A stretch of 64,000 nt of DNA from Paraphaeosphaeria minitans. Lineage: Eukaryota; Ascomycota; Dothideomycetes; Pleosporales; Didymosphaeriaceae. The stretch's first letter is position 1. Every line of letters begins with the position of its first letter. Location: contig WJXW01000007.1 of the NCBI GenBank assembly GCA_015832175.1, positions 496,001 through 560,000 on the forward strand, written 5' to 3'. The translations under genes and the position numbers were made by a program. The notes under the pieces are model-generated. The model saw nothing but the letters and a program-made list of their open reading frames with translations, had not been told where the DNA came from and did not search any database. Below are positions 47,284 through 58,818 of the stretch, one piece after another.

Positions 47284-50200
47284 TCCTCCTAGGTATATTT
47301 GTGTTTCTAATAGAATTCTTTAATCTTTTGCTAACAGTTTCCTAGATTATTTTTTAGTTTCTAGGTGTTTTCGCTATGTAGGTAACCTTTCTACTTAATA
47401 AGGTACGTGTTGTTATACTAATTATATTCTAGAATTCTTTTAACCTTAAATTTATTTTCTTCCTTAGTCTAGTAGTAGAAGGTAGTTTTAACTAGTGTAT
47501 TAGGGTCTGCTAGTTCTAGTAGTAATACGTGGAATACTAGGTGTATCTTTGTATCTAGCGGTAGTTCCAACTTATAGTTTACTAGTAATATTTACTTAGA
47601 AATGTAAAATAGTCCAATCTTAATGTAATCTAGTTTCTTGTGTTTTTTTTTCTAAGTTTAAAGGTTTTTTATAAGTAGATATACTTTATCCCCCTTCTTT
47701 AGCTAAAGTGCTATTTTTTGTTTTTAATTTTAGTATAAAATTAATTACTACTAAGCTTTCTTAAGATTTTCTTAGAGTTATTAGTGTATTTTTTTAATAT
47801 TTTCTACTATATCTATAGCTTCTTTTGCTTTAATTATCGTAAGAAATTATTAGTTAAAGAGATGTAGGTGTCTTCTATAGTTTACATAGAATAGTGTATA
47901 TCCTAATACTGCTAATACTTTATTATTATAGGCTAACTGTGCTATAGGTAGTAATAAAATCTAGTTATTCTTCTAACTATTGCAGTAGATACATAGGTAC
48001 GTTTCTATAGTTTGGTTCGTACGTTCTGTTTATCTATTAGTTTATAGATAGTAAGCTGTTAATAGCTTTTGTTTTGTTCTAAGTAGTGCTATAAGCGTTG
48101 TCTAATAATTTAACGTAAAGAGCTTGTCTCTATTACTAATAATTATTTTTAGGATTCTGTGGTGTCTAATTAGTTAGTCTAGAATAAGAAAAGTAAGTTC
48201 CTTTACTATTATTCTTTTAAGACGTAGAATAAGCTTAATATACTTAGTTAGTTAGTAGACTATTACTAGTATACTATTGTATTTAATTCCTATTGTTAGA
48301 TCCTTAGAGTTTAGAATTCCTATAATAAAATCTATAGTAATATCTTCTTATAGTGCTGTTAGTATTCTAATTGCTTACATCTCTCTATATTTAAAATATA
48401 TACTGTGTTTACTTCTCTAGTATTCTACACATTTATAGATATAAGTTATTATAGCTTCCTTAATTCTTTTAAAGGTGTAATTCTTTTAGATAAGTTCTAT
48501 TATTTTCGTAATACCTAGGTGTCTGTACATAGGGTTATTGTAGTATTATTAGATAATCTTAGTCTATAGATGTTGCAGAACTTCTTAGTTAATTACTAAA
48601 AGTTAATTTAGTTCTACTATTAGTTCTAAAGATCTATCTTTAGCTTTGCAAAGGATTGCGGAGAAGGTTTTTGCCTTTTCTCCTACTAGATTACTTTGTT
48701 GGCTAAGAGTGTCTACTCTACTATTTTCTTTCCTAGCTATATAGATAATTTTAAACTTATACTACTTTGTAGTTTATAACTATCTTTATTATTATAGCGT
48801 AAGTTCTTTTGTTGTTGTGAACCTTAGAAGGTTTTTATAATTTGTGTAAATTTCTAGTGTTAAGTAACTAAGCGCGTAAATTCTCTAATACTTTAAGGCT
48901 TTAATAATAGCGTAGAGTTCTTTATTGTATACGTTATATTGTGTTTTAGTGTTATTAAATTTGCATAAGTAATAGGTAATTAGGTGTTATTTACTATTAC
49001 GTTTTTATTTAGCGTAGGCGCCTAGCGTAAGATCGCTAGCGTCTGTTTTAAAGTGTAGTGGTTTATCGCTTCTAAAATAAATAAGGATAGGTTCTATAAT
49101 ACATACTGTCTTAAGGAGTTAGAATAACATTCTATACTTATTTGTCTATTTAAAGGGTACGTCCTTCTTTATAAAATTTATTAAAGGTATTATAACTTTT
49201 ACGTAATTTTAGATAAATTGTTGATTAAATCTACAGAATCCTAAGAATTCTTAGATCTTCTTAGCTGTCTTTAGTATTAGCTAGTTCTTAATGTATTTAA
49301 CTTTACTTAGTGCTATTTTAATTCCTTCTATAGTAATAATGTGTCCTAGGAATTTAAGTTATTTAACGTTAAACTTACATTTCTTAAGTTTAATATAAAG
49401 GCATGCTTTGTCTAGTGCTTCTAGTACTATTTATACGTGCTTAGTGTGGTCCGATTTATTTTTAGAAAAGACAAGGATATTATCTATATACGCGATAATA
49501 AATATGTCTAGATGTTTATAAAGTATATTATTAATAAGTATTATAAAAGCTGCTAGTGCGTTTATAAGTCTAAAAGGCATAACCTTATATTTAAATAGTC
49601 TGTAGTGTAATTAAAACGCTATTTTCTATTCTTTACCTTTCTTAATTTATATAAGGTGGTAACTATCTCTTAGATCTATTATTATGAATATCTTAGCTTA
49701 AGATAGTTAATCTCGTAACTCTATAATATTTAGTAGTAGATATTAGTTTTTTATTGTTATGTTATTAAGTTATTAGTAGTTAATATATAGTCTGTCTAAT
49801 CCATCCTTTTCCTTAATAAATATAAAATAGCTTACTACTAGTAACTTTAATAGTTATATATATTCTTTCTTAAGGTTTGTCTTAATAAAATTAAGTTCTT
49901 TAAGGAGTTCTTCTCCTATCTTACTATATAGTAGTCTAAAGGGTGGCGTCTTCCCTTCTTCAAGGTGTATTATAAGATCCTAGGGTTAATGTTTAGGTAG
50001 GTTTACTTTTCTTTCCTTTTCTATAAATATGTATATCTATTTCCTGTACTCTCTTAGTAAGGTAAGAGGTGTACTATTATCCTCTTTCTTACACTTCTTA
50101 ATCTAGTAGTTCCTACTAGCGTCTACTAAGGTGTATTTCTATTTTTTAACTATCTATTGTGGTATTATGTTATTAATAACTCCCTTATCTACTATTATTT

Positions 50201-52500
50201 TTAGTTAATGCGTAGGCTTTACTTATAATTCATAATTACAGCGTTTAAACGATATTTTCTTTGTACCTTAGTTAATCTGTAGGTTATATATTATTAACTA
50301 AGGTAATCCTAAGACTAACTTATGCTTAAATCCTAGTAAGACATCTAAGGTAAGTTCCTCTCTATATCCTTGGACTGTTATTGTAGTAGTGACCTCCTAG
50401 TATATTTAAGGTGTCTTAGGTATTAGGGATCTATTCGTGATATAGATAATATAAGGTATTTCTTTCTCTAATATTACAAGTCCTGCTTATCTTACTATCT
50501 AATAAGATATAAAGTTCTTTCCTACTCTTAAGTCTATAAGAGCTTAAGCCTATACTCTTTTAAGCTATACTAGTAGCTTAACTAATACTATACTTACTAT
50601 AGCATTTAATTTAATAAAGGCATTTTCTTATCTAAGTTTAGGCCTAAAAAAGACATCTATTTGTGTAGGTTATAGTTAAGTTCTAGTGTCTTGTATACGC
50701 TTCTAAGCATCTGCTTCTATTATTATTCTTAAGTATGTAGTTTATATAAATTATCTTTTTCTTTCTATAAGAATGTTCTACTATTTCTCCTCCTGTAGTC
50801 TTTACTGTTCCTATGTACTAGTTAAATTAGTAGTTCTATTATTACTTTCTACGTAGGGCAGTTTATAAAGCTGTCTAAGTGTTTGGCTATATAGTGGTAT
50901 TTACAGTTTTAGTTTAGACACATATACTAGTACAATTATATACAGTCTCTATTAATAAGTATGTTATAGTATTTATTGCCCTTTAGCGTGAGGTAAGGAA
51001 AGTATTTTACTTATTATTTATTCTAGAGGTGTTTATTATAAGCTGCGATAAAGTAGTGTATTTATATTTATCTATAGCGTAGTTTCCTTCTAAGTTATTT
51101 CTTATTCTCTTCTTTCTCTACCTTATATTATGCGCATATTAGTTCTTCGCAATACGTCCACATATAGAATTAGTATATAGGATTTTAGTAGTCTAGGTAG
51201 TACTTTAGTACGTAGTCTAACTTCTTATTTTTATAGGGTTATATTCCTTTTAGTGCCTAGTAGGGTTCTATATAGTCCTAAATATTTAGTTTATACTTAG
51301 GTAACATAGGGTTGTCTTTTTTCTACCTACTTTATAGGTAAGGAGTAGAAGATTTTAGTATCTCTTCTACGTCTTCTATATTATAGTATACGTTAGAGTT
51401 GTCTTCTAGATCTTTATATAGTTATAAGTTAGGTAAATCTAACTACTTACTTTACTCTAGTGTAACTCGTTAGTAACTAAATAGCGTTATAATAACCTCC
51501 TATTCCTTATTAGGTTCTTAGTCCTTAATAGTTAGTATATTTAACTTAGTTTAATAGACTTTGTTCTTTAATCTATAGTTTCTAGCTATATAGCCTAGTT
51601 TGCCACATATAAAGCATTTACAGGTCTTAGTTATTAGTTATTAACTTCTATTAGAGACGCGTTTATTAGGCTGCTTAGTGCCTATCTTTCCTCCTTTTCC
51701 TTTGCCTAAGTAGTTAAACTAGACGTCTTTTATTAGTTTATATCTCTAGTAGTTCCTTAGCTGTTACTTTTAGACAATTCTAATAGGGTTCTTATAAATT
51801 ACTTTTACTAGTTGTCTAAAGCTTATCGCCCTAGGGTTTTAGTAAAGCTCTTATTATAATAGAAACTATTCTCTGTTAATCCTAATAGTTTCTTTATATA
51901 GTTCCTTAAGGTTAGTAATTCGCGCACTACTACGTAAGAGTTTCTTACATAGTTTCTATTTAAGTCCTTGTTTGTACATGTCTTAGAGAGATTTATTATC
52001 CTAGTTAAGCTACACAGCGTATCTGCGAAACTTAGCTATATACTTAGCTACTAATTGTTTCTAAGTTATAGTCTAAATTTTTGCCTTTATAATAGAGTCC
52101 TTATTAGCAATTCTAAAGAGTTGTTTAAGGCATTTCTTAAAGTTGTTATAATTTTTAATAATATTAACTATATTAGCGTACTCGTTTGCGTAATTATTGT
52201 TATTATTATTATAGTCTATTCCTAGGTACTTTTTAAGGTAAAAATAGATCTATAATCCTGTATCTCCTCGCATATATGTTGCTACGAAGATAACCTTCTT
52301 CTTATCTTTAAAAGGTTTGTTTAAGTTAAAGAAGTAGAGGTCTAACTAAAGAATCTAGACGTTAGTTTAAGATTATTTACTAAAGTAGAGATTAGGTTTG
52401 TGCGCCTTACTACTATCCTTTATAGGAGTAATTTTAGCGGCACCTAAAGCTGTAGAAAAGGTAGGAATTTATAAAGTACTTATATTAAAGGTATTTAAGA

Positions 52501-52917
52501 TATTAAATCTAAGAGGGTAGCTAGTCCTAAAGGGTTAAGATTAGTTCTTAGGTAGGAGTACTTACAGAAGGTAGAAGGTCTTATTAATATAATAGTATCT
52601 TGCGAAGTGTAATAAGTTAATAATTTAGTCTGCTAGAATCTAAATAATAGATTAATAAATAGATTAAATACAAGTATAAAGAGTCTATCCTTACGCTCCT
52701 ATATACTAAGCAAAGTCCACTCTGTAGGGAGCACTCTATAGAGAGCGGTTATGTGTGTTATACTCTAGTACAGAGCAATTAAGCGCTTTGTAGAGAGCAG
52801 TTACGTAACTCCTTTATTTAAGGCGTAGCCAGCCTCAAATCCCCGCTTAATCCTTACTACGCGCCTACTAGGTATAAAACTGGCTTCCCGCCATTATGTG
52901 GATTTCCGATCCTAACA
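52501..52917 (-). repeat. E2 5' LTR, U3 type A
   Basis: 417 bp, same type as 46286-46702. On the minus strand it is followed by the TCTTAAATACC leader also seen after the E1 and E4 LTRs. Confidence 0.9.
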
Positions 52918-53005
52918 TAAAGAAGGGGGATAAAGTATATCTACTTATAAAGAACCTTTAAACTTAAAAGAAGAAACACAAAAAACTAGATTACATTAAG
53001 GTTAG
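52918..53005 (+). mobile_element. E3 part 2, between the E2 and E5 insertions
   Basis: 88 bp that continues E3 integrase/chromodomain sequence in register with E1 39,685-39,770. Confidence 0.85.
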
Positions 53006-53243
53006 TGTTAGTTTGGCTCAATCTACAATTAAGCATTTAAGGGTTAATAGTATACTATTGTGTAAAGGGTAAGAAGTAGGTTTAATTAATTACGTCTAGT
53101 CTATTGTACAAAGGGGCACTAAGAACCTTATAAAGTTTCTACCTCTTAGTGCTGACCTAAGTAGTGGGTCCTTATGCGGGTCCCTATAGGTAGGTAGGCC
53201 CCTATTTTACTTAGTGCTATTTGTATAATAAACTATATAGACA
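53006..53243 (-). repeat. E5 left LTR
   Basis: 238 bp, TGTTAGTTTGGCT..TATAGACA; near-identical to 55659-55896. Confidence 0.92.
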
Positions 53244-55658
53244 CTAGTAACTTTTCTTTTGTGTGATAGCTTATATCTATTATACGCTTTCCCTTTCCTA
53301 TTCTTCTCTATCTATACAGTTAGCCTTCTCCTATTAGAACAAGTTGTAAGGTAGGTATAGTATTACTGTGTAGTAGAGGTCCTATTTACACTTACTTTTA
53401 TGCAAATAAGTAGTAACAGCTAACCTACTTAGTTCTTACCCTACCCCTTCGCATAGTAGTAGAGTTACATTACATAATAATGCTCTTTCTAGGTATATAT
53501 TCTGTGCGTAAACAGAAAGTAGAGTGTTAAGTAATATAATACTTAGCGCTAGGTCTTAGTAAGTAGGTATAGAAGGATCGCTCCTAGTTATGTAATAAAG
53601 GTATATAGTAAAAGTAAGGTATAAGGTAGCTTTCTGTAATTTTTCTTTATTACTTTATTAGTCTTGTTTATCTTTCTCCTCTTTTGTGTAATAGTTTTCT
53701 TCCTCTAGCCCTCCTTTAAAGTTAAGGATATATGCTTATATATCTATAGTAGAGGGTTTATATTTGTAGAAGTTAGTGTATAATAATATATATTACCTTC
53801 TAGCTCGCTAGGTATTCTTTAATAGATAGTTAGTAAACTAGTATCCTTTTTTATAGTATATAAAGCATTTCTACTTTATGCGAGAGCTTAAACTTCTAAA
53901 GTTACTTCTTTCTTTTAGTCTAAAGGTTAATCTGCCTCTAGAGGGGCTAGATCCTTTTATATAATTAGGATTATTATATTATTAATTAGTATAGTATACT
54001 TCTTTACTATTTTAGAGGAACTATAACTTCTTTCTATTTTTAGTAACTTAGAGTAACGCACAAAGGTTGCTAAGTAAGCCTTTTACTATGTTTTTAGAGT
54101 TAAATATAGCTTATTTAAGGTTAGGATAGCTATAGTATACTTATATAATAGTAGTGTGTAGTTGTAGTTTACTACGAAAGCCTTATCTAAGAGCCTTTTA
54201 GGCTAAGGTAAGCTTATTAATTATTACTTCTAGGGCCTTATGCGATGTAGTGGCTAGATTATCCCTTTTATAGCGTTTAAAGGTAAGAGTGGTCTAGTCT
54301 ATCTAGTACTAATTATAATTAACACTAGTGTTAAAGTGCCTGTTTAGTCTATTATATAATTTATCCTATAGAAGTCCTAGTCTAATATTGTGTAGGTAGT
54401 AGGTACTCGCACGATTAGAAAGGATTCCTAGAAAGATATTTATATATTAGTCCTATAGTATACCTAGCCTATAGCATAGTTCTCTAAAGACTTTTGCTTT
54501 ATCTGCTAGGATATTATACAGCCTACTAGTGTAGTTATTCTCTTTACTTTAAGCCTTCTAAAAGAGGATAATTTTGTCTAGCTAGATATAAGTATAATCT
54601 CCTAGTTATTAAAGAGACTAGGAGTGTCTAGCCTCTTTGTATAATATAGTTTCTTAGGCAAAAGCAGTCTAGGTTTTAGGCTACTGCTACTAGTGTAGCT
54701 CTATATATAGTGTCTCTGTTCTTATATGTATAGGGATAGGCCCTAGCTGTGCTCTATATATATATATATTGCCTATAGATAGTATAGGTTGTATTATTAG
54801 AATTATGTAAAGTAGTTTAGGTTACAGTTGTAGTATTATTGTATAAAAGGTTTATAGCTTATAGTTAAGCTGTAATAGTTTAAAGAGTTTCTTTATATAA
54901 GTGTTCTTTATTATAATATTAGTAGTAACAAAGCCTTTTTTTATAAGAAAAGCAATAAGCTCTCTTCTTACTCTATAACTAATTTTATTAAAGGTTTTCT
55001 TCTTCTAGTTATTAAAATTTTTAGCAAAAGAAGAGATTACCTCTTTACTTTTAAGGCTACTCACGCGATATTGCGCGATTATATATACTATATAAGTGTT
55101 TAGCTGTTTTAGAGAAGGGGGTAGGTGGCTGTATAGATCTACTCTATCTACTTAGTACTTTTGTGCGATCTCTCCTCTTAAGGTAATAGCCTTAATATTT
55201 GTTACTTCCTCTACTTATTAAAGCTATATTGCTTCGTCTTCTTACTAAAGAGGTAGTATTAATTATTACATAACGTCTTTAGATTATAGTTTCTCTAGGA
55301 AGTCTCCTAGTCTTAAGGCTATATTATTATTATCTTTCTTAGTTAAGCGACGTGTCTGCGTTTAGTTATTACTAGTTTAATTATATAACGTGTTTACGTT
55401 TAGTTGTTGCTAATTAAATTATGCAACGTATTTTTTAGGGTTGTGAATATACTTACTATCTCTTTTCTTTTTTATAGAATAGCTTAGACTAGATTATACA
55501 ACTCTTTATAAATGTGCGCGCTTTTTTTCTGCTTATTGTATAATCTAAAATTTAATCTCTAGTAAAAGTAATAATATAGAGCCTACATATCTAGTTTATA
55601 GGGTGCTCTGTCTTTAGACCTTACTAGTTTACAGTTAATTAGAATTACTACTAATTAG

Positions 55659-55896
55659 TGTTAGTTTGGCTTAATCTGTAATTAAGCATTTAAGGGTTAA
55701 TAGTATACTATTGTGTAAAGGGTAAGAAGTAGGTTTAATTAATTACGTCTGGTCTATCATACAAAGGGGCACTGAGGACCTTATGAAGTCTCTGCCTCTT
55801 AGCGCTAACCTAAGTAGTGGGTCCTTGTGCGGGACCCTATAGGTAGGCAGGCCCCTATTTTACTTAGTGCTATTTGTACGATAAACTATATAGACA
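55659..55896 (-). repeat. E5 right LTR
   Basis: 238 bp, the pair of the left LTR; adjacent GTTAG duplication. Confidence 0.92.
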
Positions 55897-56339
55897 GTTA
55901 GACTATTTTTATATTTCTAAGTAAATATTACTAGTAAACTATAAGTTAGAACTACCGCTAGATGCAAAGATATACTTAGTATTTAATATATTATTACTAG
56001 AACTAGTAGACCCTAACACTCTAATAAAGACAACCTTCTACTACTAAGCTAAGGAAGAAAAAAAATTCAAAGTTAAAAGAATTCTAGACTATAATTAGTA
56101 AAATAAAATATACCTTATTAAATAGAAAAGTTGCCTATATAGCAAAAACACTTAGAAACTAGTAGCCTACCTAGGGAACTATTAATAAAAAATTAAGGAA
56201 TTTTGTAGACGCCTAATATAACATAATATTATCCTTACCTAGGAAGGCAGAGTTACAGAGTTGTCCTAGAACTCTAGGGGAAGATTATTTATTGCTAACT
56301 AAATAAACGGACTAAGCTCTACAGGACCTATAGGCTAAG

Positions 56340-56751
56340 TAGACTAAACTAGATTCTCCTCTAACTCTATTAGCGCAGCACTTTCTACTATAATTACTTC
56401 TCTAGTGCGCTTTTTATTCTGCGCTAACTATTTTAATAACTACTCCTCTTTTACGTGCGCTACACGCAGCGCCTTAAATATAGTATTCTATTTTTTATAT
56501 ACTTTTAATATTTACGCCTCTAACTTTTTCTTTTTAGATACTAATTTTAAGAACTTATTTTAAGTAACAGCTATATTACACTTTAATTCTTATTTCTAAC
56601 ACTTACTACACTTCCCTAAGCTAATATAGACCTTATATATATAAGAATACACCTTATAGAAAGAATACTTAGATACTATAATAGCACTATAATTCTTAAT
56701 AGTAAAGATAAAGTTGTAATAACGCTTTATACTATTGCGATTAGCAGGCAT
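56340..56751 (-). pseudogene. E3 antisense reading frame (type B): Cys-rich plus coiled-coil-like
   Basis: Begins at an ATG (56751-56749, minus strand) about 40 bp from the 3' LTR. It reads MPANRNSIKRYYNF, then a Cys-rich region (LGKCSKC..ELKCNIAVT), then a coiled-coil-like KLVSKKKKLEA..ILKVYKK..TIFKALRVAHVKEE and ENLV. Interruptions are TAA/TAG only, consistent with mutated Gln and Arg codons. The layout matches zinc-cluster-like fungal hypothetical proteins; the function is unknown. Confidence 0.65.
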
Positions 56752-56788
56752 AATTCTTTAGAACAAAGAATAGGAAGGAAGGGGATAA

Positions 56789-57199
56789 TATTATAAACTA
56801 GATAGTAATATAGGAGTTAGGCGTTTATAAAAATATAATAAAGTGATAATAGGGTAATAAATGTAATAAAGAGATACTAAGAGGCTTAAATTAGATTATA
56901 TAATACGCTTAGCTGCTTAGGAGCCTTAAGTAACTAAGTAGGTTACGTAATACGCTTAGTTACTTAGGAGCACTAAGTAGCAGAGCAGCCTTAGTATATA
57001 GGAACGTAAGGATAGGCTTCTATACTTATATTTAATCTATTTATTAATCTATTATTTAGATTCTAGTAGACTAAATTATTAACTTATTACACTTAGTTAA
57101 GATACTAACGTATTAATAAGACCTTCCACCTTCTATAAGTACTCCTGCCTAAGAACCAACCTTAACCCTTTAGGACTAGCTACCCTCTTGGATTTAACA
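56789..57199 (+). repeat. E3 3' LTR, U3 type B
   Basis: 411 bp; U3 homologous to 34471-34879, with GTAATACGCTTAG.. blocks. Ends GGATTTAACA. Confidence 0.9.
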
Positions 57200-57375
57200 C
57201 TAAGATAGCTAATTAGGGAATAGAGAAAATAAGGAAACTAATAAATAATAACTAGATAAGACACGAAGAGACCTAATGGATAATTAGAGTAGTTAGATTT
57301 GTATAATAGATTTTAGATAGGATAACTTAATTTATTCTTTTATATTCCTTACTTAAGGCAAACGCACCTATAACA
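57200..57375 (-). repeat. LTR-G-like fragment, right copy (inverted)
   Basis: Reverse complement matches 33,676-33,850. The LTR-like end is cut by the 3' LTR of E3 at 57,199. Confidence 0.65.
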
Positions 57376-57464
57376 CTATATTTTTAGTAAGGGACATAGG
57401 GCTGCTTTTAAAAGGATGTAGAGAAGTATAGTAATAAGTATTTAGAGAACTAATAAAAAATATT

Positions 57465-57815
57465 TAGTAAACTTTTAAGTAGCTGCTAAATAGCTAGGAA
57501 CAGAGTAATAAGACTAATAGACTTTTAAGTAGCTATTAGGTACATAGATAGATAGACTATATAGACTTTTAAGTAGTTATTAGTTGCCTAGATAGATAGA
57601 TTAATAGACTTTTAAGTAGTTACTAATTACCTAGAAATAAAATAACACACCAATAGACTTTTAAGTAGCTATCTAGTGCTAGTATAGAATATATAGACTT
57701 TTAAGTAGTTATTAGTTACCTAGGAACAAAATAATAACAGACTAATAGACTTTTAAGCAGCTATTAGGTAGAAAGAGCGATAGACTAGAGGACCTTTAAG
57801 TAGCTACTAGACTCT
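57465..57815. repeat. Imperfect tandem array of GACTTTTAAGTAGCTATTAG
   Basis: Eight copies near 57469, 57519, 57566, 57608, 57655, 57696, 57747 and 57789. The spacing varies between 41 and 51 bp and is often not a multiple of three, so it is not one simple coding repeat now. Confidence 0.8.
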
Positions 57816-58388
57816 TAGTAAGAGCGAATATAATAGACTCTAAATAATTCTTGTCTAAGTAATAATCAAGTTAGGGACAAAAAGGAAAGTAAGGTATTAG
57901 TAGTAGGATTCTATTAAGCGAGATTATTATCTATATACCTAAAGCCAAATCGCTAATAGAAAACTAATATAAGAATAAGTAGATAATAGAAGAAAAACAA
58001 AAAATAGATAAAATAGATTTATATAGGTTTTGCAATAACCCTGTTTATCTAACTACCTCTACTAAGAGCAGCACTAGTTAGATAAGCTAGGGTATTACTA
58101 ATTACCTTTTAGAAGATATAGATAAAAGAAAATAGTTTAAAAATAGAGGACTAGAAATAGGAGGAGGCTTTTTCTAAAAGAGAAATATAGCTTAGTTTAC
58201 TCTAAGCCTAAATAATAGTAACGTACTAAGCTTTAGTAGTATTAATATTACTACCTTTTTAGAGGACTATAACTTTTAAGTAGAAAGAGTAGGGTAGAGT
58301 AAGGAGCTTAAGAAATAAAAGCTACCTTACTTCTACTTAGGCACCTACTAAAGGGATATTATAAAACTACTAGCCTATAGAAGGGCTT

Positions 58389-58818
58389 TGTTAGGATCTG
58401 AAATCCACATAATGGCAGGAAGCCAGTTTTGTACCTAGCGGGCGCGTAGCAAGGATTGAGCGGGGACTTAATGCTGGCTACGCCTTAAACAAAGAAGTTA
58501 CGTAACTGCTCTCTACAGAGCGCTTAATTACTCTGTGCAGAGTATAACATATATAACCGCTCTGCACAGAGCGCTCTCTATAGAGCGCTTCCTATAGAGC
58601 GGACTTTGCTTAGTATATAGGAACGTAAGGATAGACTCTCTATACTTGTGTTTAATCTATTTATTAATCTATTGTTTGGATTCTAGCAGACTAAATTGTT
58701 AACTTGTTACACTTCGCAAGATACTATTATATTAATAAGACCTTCCACCTTCCGTAAGTACTCCTGCCCAAGAACCAACCTTAACCCTTTAGGACTAGCT
58801 ACCCTCTTGGATTTAACA
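58389..58818 (+). repeat. E4 5' LTR, U3 type A
   Basis: 430 bp, TGTTAGGATC..GGATTTAACA, perfect canonical ends. Carries GAGCGCTCTCTATAGAGCG palindromic blocks in U3. Confidence 0.93.

Larger units (their letters stand above)
46286..52917 (-). mobile_element. E2: full-length Ty3/Gypsy element, minus strand, nested in E3
   Basis: 6,632 bp. 5' LTR 52501-52917 and 3' LTR 46286-46702, both 417 bp. Target-site duplication TAAAG (46281-46285 and 52918-52922) is perfect. The polypurine tract AGAGGGGATAA precedes the 3' LTR on the minus strand. gag lies at about 52,460-51,800, the zinc knuckle remnant near 51,600-51,625, protease near 50,560, reverse transcriptase near 49,580-49,380 (YIDN at 49490-49479), integrase near 48,350 and chromodomain to about 47,300. 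Interrupted throughout by TAA/TAG. Insertion into E3 is shown by the E3 sequence resuming in register on both sides. Confidence 0.93.
53006..55896 (-). mobile_element. E5: short non-autonomous-looking LTR retroelement nested in E3
   Basis: 2,891 bp with 238-bp LTRs at 53006-53243 and 55659-55896 and a perfect GTTAG duplication (53001-53005 and 55897-55901). The minus strand is favoured because a purine run (AAAAGAAAAG) then precedes its 3' LTR. There is a long minus-strand frame, e.g. 55,044-54,548, with stops only TAA/TAG; it reads RRELIAFLIKKGFVTTN.. and LFKLLQLNYK. It has no reverse transcriptase, integrase or protease motif that I can see. The reading may be a gag-like protein; the family is not recognised. 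Confidence 0.8.
55897..57199 (+). mobile_element. E3 part 3: chromodomain end, antisense frame, 3' LTR
   Basis: E3 resumes at GTTAGACTATTTTTATATTTC in register with E1 39,760. It ends with polypurine tract GGAAGGAAGGGGATAA and a type B LTR at 56789-57199. Confidence 0.88.
57200..58388. other. AT-rich region: LTR-G copy, tandem motif, E7 left part
   Basis: 57,200-57,375 is the inverted LTR-G copy. 57,465-57,815 is the TTTTAAGTAG tandem array. 57,830-58,388 is unrecognised E7 sequence with only TAA/TAG-interrupted frames. It resumes after E4 at 63,152. Confidence 0.6.

Noticed and set aside
53006..55896. E5 as a Ty1/Copia element
   Set aside because: Short LTRs fit, but I could not find integrase or reverse-transcriptase motifs in any frame and the internal part is too short for a full pol.
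57465..57815. CRISPR-like array
   Set aside because: Repeats with spacers superficially look similar, but the spacing is irregular, the host is a fungus and no cas genes exist; it is a degenerate tandem repeat.
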